Assembly: GCF_035083965.1 (NCBI RefSeq) | Contig: NC_089732.1 | Coordinates: 16,843,424-16,907,423 of the forward strand | DNA: 64,000 nt | Direction: 5' to 3' | From: Branchiostoma lanceolatum | Lineage: Eukaryota; Chordata; Leptocardii; Amphioxiformes; Branchiostomatidae | In this document: positions 22,501 through 34,837 of the stretch, piece after piece | How positions within the stretch are numbered: position 1 is the stretch's first letter | Layout of the letters: each line of letters begins with the position of its first letter | Made by a program: the position numbers and the translations under genes | The notes under the pieces: generated by a model | Databases searched by the model: none | Told to the model about the DNA's origin: nothing | What the model saw: only the letters and a program-made list of their open reading frames with translations

Positions 22501-23354
22501 ATATGAACCCTGTTTTACACGTGCATCGGCTGCTTGTCAAAAACTGGGCGCTGATGCCCACCGACAACGGAAAGCTATGCGGCGCATACCGCTTTAACAT
22601 TGACCGAAAACATTACGCTGTCACCGCAACTGCACCTACCCCCTCCTTAAACAACTCTACCCGGTGGATACTGCCTTCAACAAAGAAGACATAGCATTCT
22701 TATTTGGGCCGCTCTGAAAGAGTTTCAGTGCCACAAAAGCTAAACCGAAGTCAGTGGCATTATTTTCAACCTAGCCGCGGCGGCCATGTTTGGTCCGTCA
22801 AACCCTGTTTTTGGCGGAGGTGTTCGAAATCGAACAGGGGGCGTGGCTTTGGGATCCGTCTATTACAGTAGTTGCACAGAAGCGCTGGTGGCATTTACAT
22901 GTACAGATTACATGAGTACAAGCGGGTGGGTTTGTTAGACATGTATTTCCTCTTTGATCCCCTTCTTTCTATTACATGTACATGTACTACAGGGATCATA
23001 CAACTTAAAATCTTTAAAATAAATGGAAAAGTTCCTATGGTCTTATACTTACATTTTTACTAAAAGCGCCTGATCATGATGTAGAAATACTAGTATGTGA
23101 CTGAAAAAAATAAACCTGACTCTCCCTCCACCCCTTCCAGAATGCTCTCTCCCAACTGCGACATCCTGAAGTTCCTGGGGAAGAACGTTCCATTTGAGAC
23201 TGCTGTGGGGGTGAATGGACGTGTCTGGGTCAAAGCCAAGACTGTGAAGGACACCATTGTTGTGGCCAATGCCATCGCCAGCTCTGAGCACATGACAAAT
23301 GCCCAAATAAGGACGATGATCCGTCAGCTATTGGACAAACTTTCCGGGTTCTGA
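16527..23354 (+). CDS. EXOSC3: Exosome complex component RRP40, 4 exons, 236 aa
   Basis: S1/KH cap subunit of the RNA exosome, which threads RNA into the nine-subunit barrel for 3'-5' decay and processing in nucleus and cytoplasm. Exons are 16527-16718, 17416-17565, 21488-21642 and 23141-23354; all introns are GT-AG and phases join to 236 codons (human 275, yeast about 240). Residues 1-64 form the N-terminal domain. The S1 domain starts at [19 protein letters not shown] and includes [16 protein letters not shown] and [19 protein letters not shown]. The KH domain starts about residue 166 and holds [12 protein letters not shown], the Rrp40 GxNG-W signature. The ATG overlaps AAAATGGCGGAC. Intron 2 (3.9 kb) has three hAT-like elements; intron 3 has two foldback elements. 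The acceptor of exon 3 follows a poly-C run. Confidence 0.96.
17913..18374. mobile_element. Non-autonomous hAT-like element 1 (8-bp target duplication GTCATAAC)
   Basis: The terminal inverted repeats are TAGGGGTGGGTACCGGTAC at the left and its exact inverse at the right end. GTCATAAC occurs at 17905-17912 and 18375-18382. An 8-bp duplication and a TAGGGGTGG-type end fit the hAT superfamily. The interior holds a GGTCCA-rich degenerate repeat and no transposase frame. It lies in EXOSC3 intron 2. Confidence 0.85.
18753..19121. mobile_element. Non-autonomous hAT-like element 2
   Basis: The ends are TAGAGCTGTGTACC and GGTACAGCTCTA (inverted). The flanks ATGTTGAG (18745-18752) and ATGTCGAG (19122-19129) are an 8-bp duplication with one mismatch. 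GGTACAGGTAC-type subterminal repeats resemble element 1. It lies in EXOSC3 intron 2. Confidence 0.75.
19346..19759. mobile_element. Non-autonomous hAT-like element 3
   Basis: The ends are TAGGGGTGGATACCGGTTCG and its inverse CGAACCGGTATCCACCCCTA. TGCCTGAG occurs at 19338-19345 and again at 19763-19770, three bases past the right end. GGTCCAGGTTCAGGT-type subterminal repeats are again present. It is related to element 1 but has a different interior. Confidence 0.8.
20294..20356. repeat. (TGAA/TGA)n microsatellite
   Basis: An irregular array of GATGAATGAATG-type units is followed by TTTTATTGGTAAGG, a text often found at the 3' end of old non-LTR elements. It lies in EXOSC3 intron 2. Confidence 0.85.
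20706..20718 (+). promoter_or_regulatory. DR1-type nuclear receptor half-site pair (motif only)
   Basis: AGGTCA-A-AGGTCA is a perfect DR1, the arrangement bound by RXR, HNF4 or PPAR class receptors. It lies inside EXOSC3 intron 2 next to a small CCGGATnnnACAATCCGG palindrome. A chance or transposon-borne occurrence cannot be excluded. Confidence 0.35.
21690..21793. mobile_element. Foldback element of the CTCCAAGCAGAG family
   Basis: The left arm GCTCCAAGCAGAGGTTT with CTGGGGGCTAG is matched by the right arm CTAGCCCCCTGATCTAAACC ending TTTGCTTGGAGA. It is about 104 bp, in EXOSC3 intron 3. The ends match those at 30320-30502, but the interior differs. Confidence 0.75.
22112..22866. mobile_element. 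Foldback element with CCCCCTGTTC inverted ends, ~750 bp
   Basis: Left CCCCCTGTTCTATTCAGCCC followed by ACCTCCGTCAAAAACAG is matched inversely at the right by CTGTTTTTGGCGGAGGTGTT and GAACAGGGGGCGTGG. A weaker match continues outward (ATAGAAGACCCATAG against ATAGACGGATCCCAA). There is no long frame inside. It lies in EXOSC3 intron 3. Confidence 0.65.
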
Positions 23355-24059
23355 TACGCCAAGGAAGGAAAAGGATTTCAGTCAACAGTGTATTCCGTTG
23401 GTCAAGATTTTACTTCAGACAGGGAAAGATCCATAAATTAAGACACTTCCAGGAATGTCAGATCTGCAATATGAGATCCATGGATCACAGTTTTTCATAC
23501 AGATGATGGTAAAAAATTATGTTTTGTTACCATTCCAGTTATGTAGTTCTTTTTACCATTACAAACTGTTGATATGCGCAGTTTCAGGCTGTAACCACAC
23601 AATATTTTTTGCTTCCCTTATAACACAATTATGTCTACAGGCTTGTCAAATAAATACACTTTGAAGTAATGCCTCTGTTCCTTTTTCCAGTTTGAAACTT
23701 ACATATGTTTTAAATAGTACATATGTACTATATTTGACACAATAAAACATGAAACTGCACCAATGAAGGACAGAAAAGTCATTACATTGTTTGTATAATA
23801 CAAACTGATTTAGAAATTATTATTTTTTTTAAATATTTTACAATGAAATTGAATTGAATATGAAATGATTGAATTGAATAACAGCGGATGCATGTTTTCC
23901 TAACTTGTTGAAAATCGCAGCTATACTCCTTGACTTGTGGTAATACCACAGGGATATAGAATCAAATTGGTAGGTAAAAAAAATACCTCTGGCAAATAAG
24001 AAACATCGATTATAAAAATAGATAAAAATCATGGAGATTTGGGGTCTTCAGAATCTTGT

Positions 24060-24250
24060 TCAGTCTGTGTTGTTGTTGCACCTTGTAGTGCCAAGTGGAA
24101 CATACATGTAGGTCAGCAAGTTCCCTTGCTGTTTCTGTATCATGGTTTATTTTATAATGGCACCTCCTCAAACATGGGACTCCCTTCTCTCCGAAAGGAG
24201 GAGGAACGCGCGCCTCAGACCTTCTCCTACAAACTTGTTAGCAACCATAT
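24060..24250 (-). mobile_element. Partial SINE, family C
   Basis: CACCTTGTAGTGCCAAGTGG, GCAAGTTCCCTTGCTGTT and CACCTCCTCAAACATGG match the tail half of the family C SINE at 4938-5200. The tRNA-like head is missing. Confidence 0.55.
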
Positions 24251-24259
24251 TAATATAGA

Positions 24260-24570
24260 CACAGTTTGCTGAAACCAGCCCAGGGGAGCCATGACGCCAA
24301 GTTTTATGCCATCCACGCAAGAACCGATCCCCCAATGGAATACCCTGCCTGGCACGGTCGCGACGGTTCCCACCGTTGAGTCTTTCCGTGCCAGGCTGGA
24401 GGCCTGCCCGCCTTAGCCCGGGACCTAAACTCCCCCCCCTACCTGAAGGGGCTATTTGGGGGTACTAGCAATGTAAGATCAACGCAATTCAGAAGTGCAT
24501 GTATCTGAATGAATTATATGTACTTCTGTCATGTTGGATCAAAGAAATAAAAGATTTTGATTTTGAAAGG
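24260..24570 (+). mobile_element. 3' end of a CR1/Jockey-like LINE
   Basis: The frame around 24335-24418 reads QWNTLPGTVATVPTVESF then RARLEACPP and a stop, the typical C-terminus of non-LTR retrotransposon ORF2 (W/N-LP...S-E-F-L). A short 3' UTR follows, ending in AAATAAAAGATTTTGATTTTG. It is severely 5' truncated and unrelated in detail to the LINE at 59871. Confidence 0.75.
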
Positions 24571-24574
24571 TTAG

Positions 24575-24765
24575 ATGTAGACATCCCTAACCGAAGCTAG
24601 GTACTCATTTTCACCTGAGTGAAGTGAGGAAACTCGTGTAAAGTGCCTTTCCCAAGGGTACAACGTCAACGGGACAGATCAGGGAACCCTGGATTCGAAC
24701 CCCATACTTCCGGGTTCTGGGGCCAAACACCCTGCCACTGCGCCACCGCGACGCAACTTGGTCCA
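24575..24765 (-). mobile_element. tRNA-derived SINE, family B
   Basis: On the minus strand GGTGGCGCAGTGGCAGGG (A-box) and GGTTCGAATCC (B-box) are followed by CTTGGGAAAGGCACTTTACA and CCTCACTTCACTCAGGTG, as in the copy at 11611-11992. It is the best preserved Pol III head in the window. Confidence 0.75.
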
Positions 24766-25189
24766 GGCCGAAGCCGCCTGACATGACGATGATAAAAACA
24801 GATAATGAATATTGTGTGCAATAGAACAGTCAAGGTTATACTCAGAGACACCAAACTTGATGGGAAAATGGTTCTGTAACCACCAAGGTAACGTTGCCAC
24901 ATTAGCTTTGAACTTCAAATCGAAGGGCCCAATAGTATTGATCCCTAAGGTTGTGGCTAATGTGCTCCGGTACAGAGGTGTTGCCAAAAACACCCAGCTG
25001 CCGTATTTTGCACGGCATGCAAACAACATCGAGATTAATGTACTATTCTTTATAAAATAGAATTACAATTCTTAACAATTGTTGCTAATAACGTGATAAA
25101 GTTATGTAATATATTAATTTTTACAATATATGATAAGTAACAGTTACAGGTCATTGCGTTTCTTCAGAAGATCAAAGCCTTACATGTGG

Positions 25190-25327
25190 ATGCGCTCAAT
25201 CGTTCGCAGATGTGATATTGTTGTCAGAAAATGGCCGGTAAAAGAAAAATGGGGTGAAAAAAAGCCCACAAAATCTCGTCTTCGCTGTGAAATTGGACCA
25301 CGCTTCTACGGAACAAGCGATGTAAAG
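25190..25327 (+). promoter_or_regulatory. Possible LMBRD2 5' UTR exon with a seven-codon uORF
   Basis: The segment ends at a good donor (GATGTAAAG|GTAAGA, 25327/25328) about 0.9 kb upstream of the LMBRD2 start exon. It contains AAAATGGCCGGT, a YY1-like element usual at housekeeping transcription starts. That ATG opens a frame of only seven codons. This is a guess from position and signals. Confidence 0.35.
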
Positions 25328-26267
25328 GTAAGATTTAATCAACTTCTATATTTCACTATGGTTTGTCTTTGAATTTGCTGACAAATAGTGTTTTTTTGTC
25401 TGCTCTCGAGCGTTGTCAGCTGTTTACGTACGATTCGAGCACAGGTGTCACTGGCACAAAACGGTGGTTTATGATTTTAATTCACTGCTTACAACAAATA
25501 TTCTACAACAAGCTTTTCGTATGTCAAACCTGACGGTATAATTTGATATAGACAGTGACATACGCGTACGCAATGGTCAATGATATATTATTACGTTAAC
25601 CTCATGGATGGGGGGGGGGCGGCCACGTCACGCACTGGAGATGATGTCATGTCCCAAGTGTGGACCATCATATGTTATTACATGAAGGAAAATTATACAC
25701 AACATTTATGACATTTAAAGCACGATCATTGACACTTAATCATTAGCAGGTAAAAGTATCCAGTTATCTGTTGTGGACAAACATATGGGTTTAAAATCAT
25801 GATTTAAAACAATATTTGTTTTGTATACTAACAATTTGGTTTTAGTATGAGGATCACAAATTACTTATTTAGAGGATAAGAACTCCCATGTGTATAAGAA
25901 ATGGTCTCATACCTGTTATTTCCATAGACATATCTCACCAATAATCCTCTTGATGTACATTTCAACTCTGAAATTGTGACGAGGTCAATTTGATGATTAT
26001 AACATAATAAAGTAATTAAGATCATTCTGTCATCAAAGCAGTCTATCTCCTAGCACTTAATGTAAGGAATATTTTCCCTCTACTACTTTTGATGAAAACA
26101 GTCTCCAATTTCATCTTAAGGCAAATGTTCCTGGTTCCAATGTAAGTAGTAAATCGTGCAAAATATAATTGCTTGTTTCCTCCTGCCATGCAGCCTGGTG
26201 CCACATAGATAGACCAGATATCTAAAACAGACAACCGAGGATCTCAGCAGACAACAAGGTCATCACC

Positions 26268-29200
26268 ATGAGTGTGGCTCCGCTGGCAGTGGAGGTAAGG
26301 AACGGTCCATGTGGGAAGGTCACAGGAGGGGGGATTGATTAATTCATACCAGTAGATCTGAAGAGCTACAAATTGTATGGTTTTAATTTCGCAGTAAGGA
26401 GAAAATTGAGTGTGGTGGTTTTAAGTTTGCATTCGAGACAATAGATTAGTAGACAAGGGGGTTACCGGTAGGAGGACAAAACATTTTGCGGTGGTTTCAG
26501 TTCACGGTGAAGAGCTCACCGCAAAAACTGCAATCATAAAATCACCGCAAACATTAATTTTTCTGCATTGGCAGTATCCAGCGTGACCCCTAGCCTACTA
26601 GTAGTCACAAATGTTGTCTGTAACATGGCTGTGGACACTGCGCCATTGATAATTGGATCGTGTTGTACATAGACTAAACACATGTATGCTTAACTGTGAA
26701 AAGGGAAATGTTCTCAGTGATTTAATTTTGCTGCAGGAGAAAATGGAGTGTTCACTGTGGTTTTAAGTTCACAGTTAAAACAAAGGGGTAGGGGAGCAGA
26801 AGACAAAAATTTCAACATTTCCGCCGTGGTTTTGCAACAATTCTGCATTAACGGGGAAACGTCCACTCCGACTGGGAAATGTGGTCTTGACGGTGAAAGT
26901 GCATTAGGTTCACAATATAATTCAGGTTCACAATTCCTTAACATTTGATTAAAGAATTATCATGTAAGCTTTACCATCAACTAGACAGTGACCGAAATTC
27001 TGTCGTTTGCCGTTTTCAGGTTATTTGCGTGTTCTGCCTGGCGGCGTATCTTCTGCACAAGTACGGGAACATCCGCCGTCAGCACGTGCTGGTGACGCTG
27101 GCCTCGCTGGTAGCCTGGTACTTCTCTATGATCATCATCTTTATCCTGCCACTGGATGTCTCCACAGTAAGTATAATTTACATTGATGAAGGTTAGAGGT
27201 TAGAAGTATTATTAGCAATCACTCTAACCATTCAACTTACTTAACTGTATTGAGGAACACTGGTCATAACATTTATGCATGAGGTATGACTATGCCAAGA
27301 AAAAAACAGAGAATGCATGAGGAACGCAACACTCCCACCCTATGTTTAAAAAAAATAATGTCATACACTATACCTTTGGTACTTTTGTATATGTTTGACT
27401 TCAAATTGGTAACACTAACAGTTTTTCTCAAAGGTCTTTCCAGATTTCAAGTGAATGATGTCAAATGATAAAATACCAAACATATGAGAAGGAAATAGTT
27501 CATAGCAGTAAAGAATAATACTTTTTAATAGTTATTATCATTAGTGAGGCCATTGACAAGTCTACTACTAGTAGTAGTACTAGTACTAACAGTAGCAGAA
27601 CAATTTTTGTACATTAAATTGTATATTTGTGTTTAAATTCCTGCTGTGTAGACAAGCCTGTGTCACACAATTGTCTTACTGACCGGAACTTATTGGGGCC
27701 CTCTACTATAGTAGTGATCCAAGGAGGTCTTTATACATGTAACCTCCTTGAGTGATAGAGAGCTACTTGAGAAACTTGATTTAGATATTTTATGATTAGG
27801 CTAATGTGTAAGACATGCTGCTCTGAACTGCTACGAATACCAGCTTTATAGTAACAAACAGTGTGTTCTGCTTTTCTTCCAGACATTTTACAAGATCTGT
27901 CTGGGGAGCATACAGCCCCCTGTCACTCCTGCCGCTATCCTGTCCCCCCCTACAAACGCCACCCCCCACGCCAACCAGTCCTATACCGACGCCCCCTCAA
28001 GCGTCAACGCCACGGTAAACGATGATCAGTCATTGGTCAGGAGGGACGCGCTGTTTGACACGCCCACCTGCCAGGTCCCGTGGAGTTACGTACAGGAACA
28101 CGTGCTGCCCAACATGTGGCATGTGGTGTACTGGACCTCACAGATACTCACATGGTGAGCTAAAGGTCCTGGGTTCGAGTCCTAGCACTAAGGTTTATTC
28201 TGCAATCATCATCTTACTTGGCTCATAAAAAAATACATCAACTTTTAGTTTTCATTTTACATTTGGGAAGGAGGTCAGTGACCTCCTACAGGGGTACTGT
28301 TTTTGTCTTTGTTGAATTTGTGTGTTTGCAGCTAAAACTCAAAATCCTTTCCATGGATTGATAAGTATTTATCAATTTGTTTAAATTTTTGGCATGTTGG
28401 TAGATATTGAGGTCCTGACAAAACATGGTAATTTTGCAAAGGGCACCATAGCAGTATTTTCAGGTTTGGGAGAATTATAGATTGTTTGACACCCCTATCT
28501 TAAAAATACTTTGGTACAGTCAGCTGTCCTTTGCCTAATGGTAGCCTGTGTTATAGAAGCTGGGACCAATACTCTCCAAGCAGAGGTTAGACTCTGGCTT
28601 GCCATATACTGCTGTGATCATGAACTGGTTTTGATTTACAAACAGACTTTTTGTTTAGATGCTAGTTTTATGAATACAAGTTGCAACGTTTCTGAAAAGT
28701 TGATTTCCTATGTATTCACAACATTCCAACAAATCTAATTTCATCCTTTGTACTTTTCCAGGTTGATCCTGCCCTTCATGCAGTCCTATGCCACCTCAGG
28801 AGACTTTACCATCCAGGGTAAGATCAAGACTGCCTTGATCGAGAACGCCATCTACTACGGGAGCTACCTGCTCATCTTCGGGGCTCTACTCATCTATGTA
28901 GCGGCCAGGCCTGATCTGCAGATTGATGGGTAGGTGCTGAACACTTAATCAGTGCAATTATATCATAATCTGGGTCCTTCAGATCCTTAGTGTTTAATGG
29001 TACATAGGGCAGCAAGTTGCTGTTTCAGTAGCAGGGTATATTTTCACAGGAAGGCGGTGTTAGCCCTTCTATATGTACTTTAACGTTCTTGAGGCACCTC
29101 CTCGAACACGGCCCCCATTTTACTTCCCTTCCAAAAGACGGTTGCAATGCTAACCAAGATGTCTGGACCCAGCTGGATTAAACCACTTAGCAACTAATTT

Positions 29201-32200
29201 GAACCAGGTGCTCAACTGTGAGGCTGCTACCAGTTGAGCTACAGGGACATCCCTGTATTGTACATTATAGGTCCATTCTCGACTTATAATGTTTAAAGAG
29301 AGCTCATTAAAACATAAGTCAGACTGATTTAGAAAAAACAACTTTTTGGAGGGAGTATGGGAGCCCCAATAGTAAACACCCAGGATACAAAAAAAGAATA
29401 ATATGCAAGGCAACAGTCTGATCCTGCTTCGCTTCTCTGAGATCTGAGTACTAGTACTAGTGTTGCTAGGAGACAGAGTCATGTTGTTGCTAGGGAACCA
29501 TTTGCCATTGTTGCTACATGTAAGATGCAGGCTGATAATCCTGCATTGTAGTTTTTAGCTAATGGGACAACTGTGCAATATATTGATAAAGGTGATCAAG
29601 TCATCACTGAATACTGTCATTGTTTAATTTTCGTGTTGGTTTCAAAATTAATGTTCATGGTTTTAACAGTGGCCTCTTCACTGCAAACTTAAAACCAAGC
29701 CAAAAATGCTTGTTTCAATGGCGAACTAAAAACCACCACAAACACTCCATTTTCTCCCTACTGTGAAATTAAATCTTTGTGAAGTTAGAGGCGTATACAA
29801 TATGTAGTTTATCAATGGAGGTAATCAAATCATCACTGGATATGTTGTTGCTAGGATACATGAAGCTGTTGCTAGGATATGGTTTGGTACAAGAACCTTT
29901 GTCCTCCCCACCCAGGCCTCGCCTGAAGATGATTGGCATCACGGCCAGCAACACGTGGGGTCTGTTCCTGCTGGTGCTGTTGCTAGGATACGGGCTGGTG
30001 GAGGTGCCGCGGAAGTGTTGGACGTCGTCCAATCGGGAGCAGCTCCTGGCATACACACGCTTCCAGGTGGCCAAACTCAGCACGGACAAGTCCGATGCAG
30101 AGGAGAGTTTGGAAGATGTACTAGAGGTAAGCACTCATTATCGCCCAGGATTGAATGTTGTAGTTTGAATGTAATGTCCCTAGAGTAGAGGTAAAGTTTA
30201 GGCCTGATTTCTAGATAGCATCGACCTTGTCTTGTCTTATTTTGATTCCATATATATCTGTCTTCACCTCATTTAAGTTTCTTACTTTTGGTTAAAAGCC
30301 TACATGGTGAATCACAGTACTCTCCAAGCAGAGGATGGGTTCCGGCAGGTTTTTGACGTGTTTTTAGGCGTTTTTGTCGGGCTTTCTACTTTTTTTTTTT
30401 TTTTTGTCCAGCCAACAAACAAAAATGACAACGTAGAAAGCCCGACAAAAACGCCTAAAAACACGTCAAAAACCTGCTGGAACCCATCCTCTGCTTGGAG
30501 AGCAGAATGACAGATCTTTTTTAGTCACTAACAAAAGGCACTAGTGGATGCTACCTGAAACATCTGACCATTTCCTAAATCTATCCAGTTGCTTGAGTAA
30601 CTGTTATCTTTTGTATCTTATTACCTGGATGTCTAACCTTCATTGACATGATTTCTATTTAGTTATAGCATTATAAATTATGGACTTGAAGGATATACAA
30701 TCATTATATGAGATGTATTTGTTTATTGAAGAATAAGATCAAGACATTTAAACGTTTGTTCAAGTCTAAGAGCATTCAAAGTCTGTGACTGTGTACCGTA
30801 ATTCCTGTCTTCACGTTTTATAGGAGGTATCAAAGGCCTCAGAAGCCATCCGATACAACCATCCCCATAGGAAGTACATGGACACTGTCCTGAGAAAGGT
30901 ACGGGTTCTCTTTTTGGTTCTTCTTTAGTCCTGCAAGTAAATTTGTGCCAATTGCCATCATCTAACATTTATCACTTTAAAACTTTGAATTTGAAAGAAG
31001 ATGTAAAAAAAAAAAAATCCAGTTTATTTCAACTTGTGCAGCAACTGTGTGTGTTTTTACAATTATCAGCGGAAATACCATCCTTTTTTCTGTGGTGTCT
31101 TTACTTCGACTAATTCACTTGTAGAATTATTATTATTTCCAAACTCATATGCCTTATCCAAATTCAAAGTGACCAGTCTAATTTTTAAAGAGCAAAGAAG
31201 GGACCCAAAATAAATATTGGAACAAGTTTTGTCCTTTTCACACCAATGCGTCAATTGGCAGAGTGGCTATGCTAGCTGCCCAGAGATCGAGAGGTCACGG
31301 GTTCAATTCCTGCCATTCTGGCTAGATGTTGTGTTATTGGAAAAGGCCTTTTACACCACTTTAATTAATTTACCCAGGTGTAAAAATGGCTACCTGACTT
31401 CGGTTGGGGAGGTAAAAGGCGATTAAGGAAGAGGGATGGGCTTCCAATAGGGTGCCCTAGTCACAGTGGATGACAACCCACTACCCCTACAGTCTAAAAA
31501 AAGGCTATGGCACTATCTTTACAATTTACCTTTTACCCTCAGGTTCCAGAGGACATGCAGGCTAGACTGAACCGCGGGATGGATGATTACGAGGACTACC
31601 CCGACGGGCGCTCCGCCAGCATCCCGTCCGAGAAGGACCTGGTGGCGCTGCACAGGAAGACGATCCGCGCGGTCACCGGTCAGCACCGCACGCAGATCCA
31701 GTGGGACATCCTGATGGAGCGGGCCTTCGGACTGGAGGACATCGGGGAGAGTGAGAAATGTGCAGATAGGTCAGGGTTTGTTCAAGTCTTGTGGAACCTA
31801 AATATTTCCTAAGACAGTCCAAGGGACGATTCTTTAAAGCCAGGTAACCCCTGTCGATGATAGGATAATCCATTGTGTTATCTAATTTTACAGGCTGTAC
31901 TTTATTCTGGTTGGTTGCTAACGGTAAATTTGATTTGGAATCTGTCCCAAAGATTGGTTTCCAGAATACCTGTAATTGAAAACATCATGAACAAGATAAA
32001 TATTATATAACCTAAACAAAAACTGCCATGACTTATAAACTAGAGCTGACAGAGGACAACCCAAAGTCATTCAAAAGGCTTAAACACATCAATTTGGAGG
32101 ACATGGCAGTAGTCGCACAAAGGCTTTGGAGAAAATTCAGTCAACATGTCTACCTAATATATGCAACAATTTTGTAGGAGGATGTAAAATGTAAGGGAAT

Positions 32201-34799
32201 GGGAAAGATACATTTTATTCATAGAAACAGTCTCCGAATGACGGAAAAAAGTCACCATAATGTTCACCCCCTTTTTCTTTGTTACAGACGATTTCGATCA
32301 ACCTTCCCTCAACATTACACAGGGATCCTGAAGCACATCTGCACACCAACTGTGGGTAAGTCTAACGTTCCACTTAGACTTTGATCAAACTGGACATTCA
32401 GGTACATGGCTTTTGTGGCATTGTGAGAGAGCAACAGAGTGGGGGACAGTTTCGATATTCTGCCCCAGGCCTATACTGTACATACATGTACATGTAGCAT
32501 CTGTCACGACCAGTGGAATAATAGCTCTTCGGTGAGCTAAACTGGTTCGAGATCACTTTGACTTTCAAGCATTTTACCACGGTGACACTAACTTTCCCTC
32601 CGTCCTTTCCCCAGAATGGTACTGGAAGTGCCTGGTGCGACCCTGGGTGTTGAAGGTCCTGACGGTCATCCTGGCCGTCTTCTCCTTCGTGGTCATCTGG
32701 TCAGAGGTCACCTTCTTCAACAAGAAGCCAGTCCTGTCCCTGTTTGCCATCTTCATCAACGTTGCAGCCAAAAACTACGACTACTTTTACATTGAGGTGG
32801 GTGTTTCCTGTTACATGATTGTACAGTGATTAGAGGACAACCATTGTTATATGATGAATACTCAGTCTCTATAAAATATTGACTTACTGCTTTGTGTGTG
32901 TCTGTCTGTGTTTCTGGATATCTGTAGTCAGCATAACATAAAAGCCTGTAGAATGTATTATAATGACATTTGGTATGTGGGTAGCTGTTGGGAATACAAA
33001 GGTCAAGTTTGATTTTTGGCCCCCTGGTGTATGATCTTTGTACTGCAGCAAAGTTTTCAAGTTTTGGATATTTTGTCCTGGACATGCTGTGGTCTTGAAT
33101 TTTTTATAGCAGACATCTTTTGCTCAGTAGGGAAGAACTGGACTAGTTATGTGCTGACCATTTTAATCTCATACTATGGTTGAATATACATTGTACCAAC
33201 CCTCAATGTGTGCTTCAATGTGATTTCAAAGATAATAAAGTGTGTGCTTGCTCTTATATTGATATATTGATTGCTCTTAATATTTTCCAGCTGGCTAGCT
33301 GCTTGACGATCACGTACCTGTGCGTATGTGTGTACTTCACGGTGTTCAGAATCCGCATCTTCAACTACTACTACATCGCACCGTACCACCAGACTGACTC
33401 CAACAGCCTACTGTTCAGTGGCATGTATGTATCAGAATCTTTTGACTGATGTCAGTCAGTCTTATGAAAAATGTTATATAGTGGAGGTATGCCCCTGTAG
33501 CTCAACTAGCCTCACAGTTGAGCTCCTGGTTCCAATTAGTTGCTAACTGGAAGACCCTGGTTCAAATCCTGGGAAGGGCATCTTAGTCGATCGGTGCTGC
33601 ACCCGTCTTTCAGAAATTTGGAGACTCGACCATGTAAAAATATACCCTGCTACCCAAAAACCTTAGGAAACTTGCTGACCTATGTGCCACTAGGAACTAG
33701 AAGGTAATCAACAACAACAATCACTACTATGGCGGAGTTACTGTAATGTTGTTGACCAATTCTATAGCTCTTCATTAGAATTAGCCGTACAATCAAAAGA
33801 ATGGCTGCATGTCAATCAATTTTTTTACATATTTTTTCAAGTGTATTTCTTTGTGATATTTGGAACCCTGACACAGACTTAGCCCCCATTTTGACTTCCT
33901 GTTACTCTGTCCACAGTTTACTGTGCCGTCTAACTCCCCCCCTGTGTCTGAACTTCCTTGGTATGATCCACCTGGACAAACATGTGACAGGGAATGAGGA
34001 CCAAGAGATTGAGACAGCTTATACCTCGGTAAGGTTTGATATGAACTGTCAAATGGAAATATATTCTGCTGAAGATTATCTTGTAGTTATGACACTATTA
34101 ATTTTCATACATCTTGTCTTCAGGAACTGAAATTTAACCTTCTTGCTGTGTAACTATATAACCGAAAGGAAATAGGTTTCAAACGGCTACTTCAGAGTGC
34201 CATAGGTTAATTGATCAATGTTTATAACCTTACATCGCAGTACACATATCCTGTTCATAATAGATCACTATGAATGCAATAAAATGTACTAGTCTTCTTT
34301 GATGTATACCAGAACAAGGGCTCAAAATAACGGGCCATAATATGCACTTTTGTAGGCCCCAAATCAGAGCTATATTGCTATCACGAAAAAACAATCTTCT
34401 TTTTTCTCCGCCACAAAATTGCTAACTCCATTGCATTTACAATAGCATTTAACCCCCCCCCCCCCCCCCCCAATAGATCATGGGCCACATGGATGTCATC
34501 TCCTTCTTGTCTGATGGGTTCTACATCTACTACCCTATCCTGGTCATCGTTGTTGCCTTGGGAACATTCTTCAGCGTCGGCAACCGTTGCCTGGGACTCC
34601 TCGGCTTCCAGCAGTTCATCGGCGATGATGATATGACCTCTGACCTCATTGAGGAGGGCAAGGAGATGATAAAACGAGGTAAGTCTTCCAAAGTTTAACT
34701 GAAAACCTGAAAGCATTTTTCAAGGAGAAAAAGCCACAGTGACTTTTTATTTTATTTCAAATCATTACTCCCATGAGAAATATAGGCATAGTTTTTGGC

Positions 34800-34837
<38 letters not shown>

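Larger units (their letters stand above)
23355..26267. other. Intergenic: EXOSC3 3' UTR, repeats, and presumed LMBRD2 5' region
   Basis: After the EXOSC3 stop there are AATAAA-type signals near 23650 and 23741. The interval 24060-24765 is SINE and LINE debris (listed separately). A likely non-coding LMBRD2 first exon is near 25190-25327. I see nothing recognisable at 25330-26200. Confidence 0.5.

Noticed and set aside
29779-30188. Plus-strand 129- and 77-residue frames around LMBRD2 exon 5
   Set aside because: The first is exon 5 with intron read through on both sides; the second is an out-of-frame shadow.
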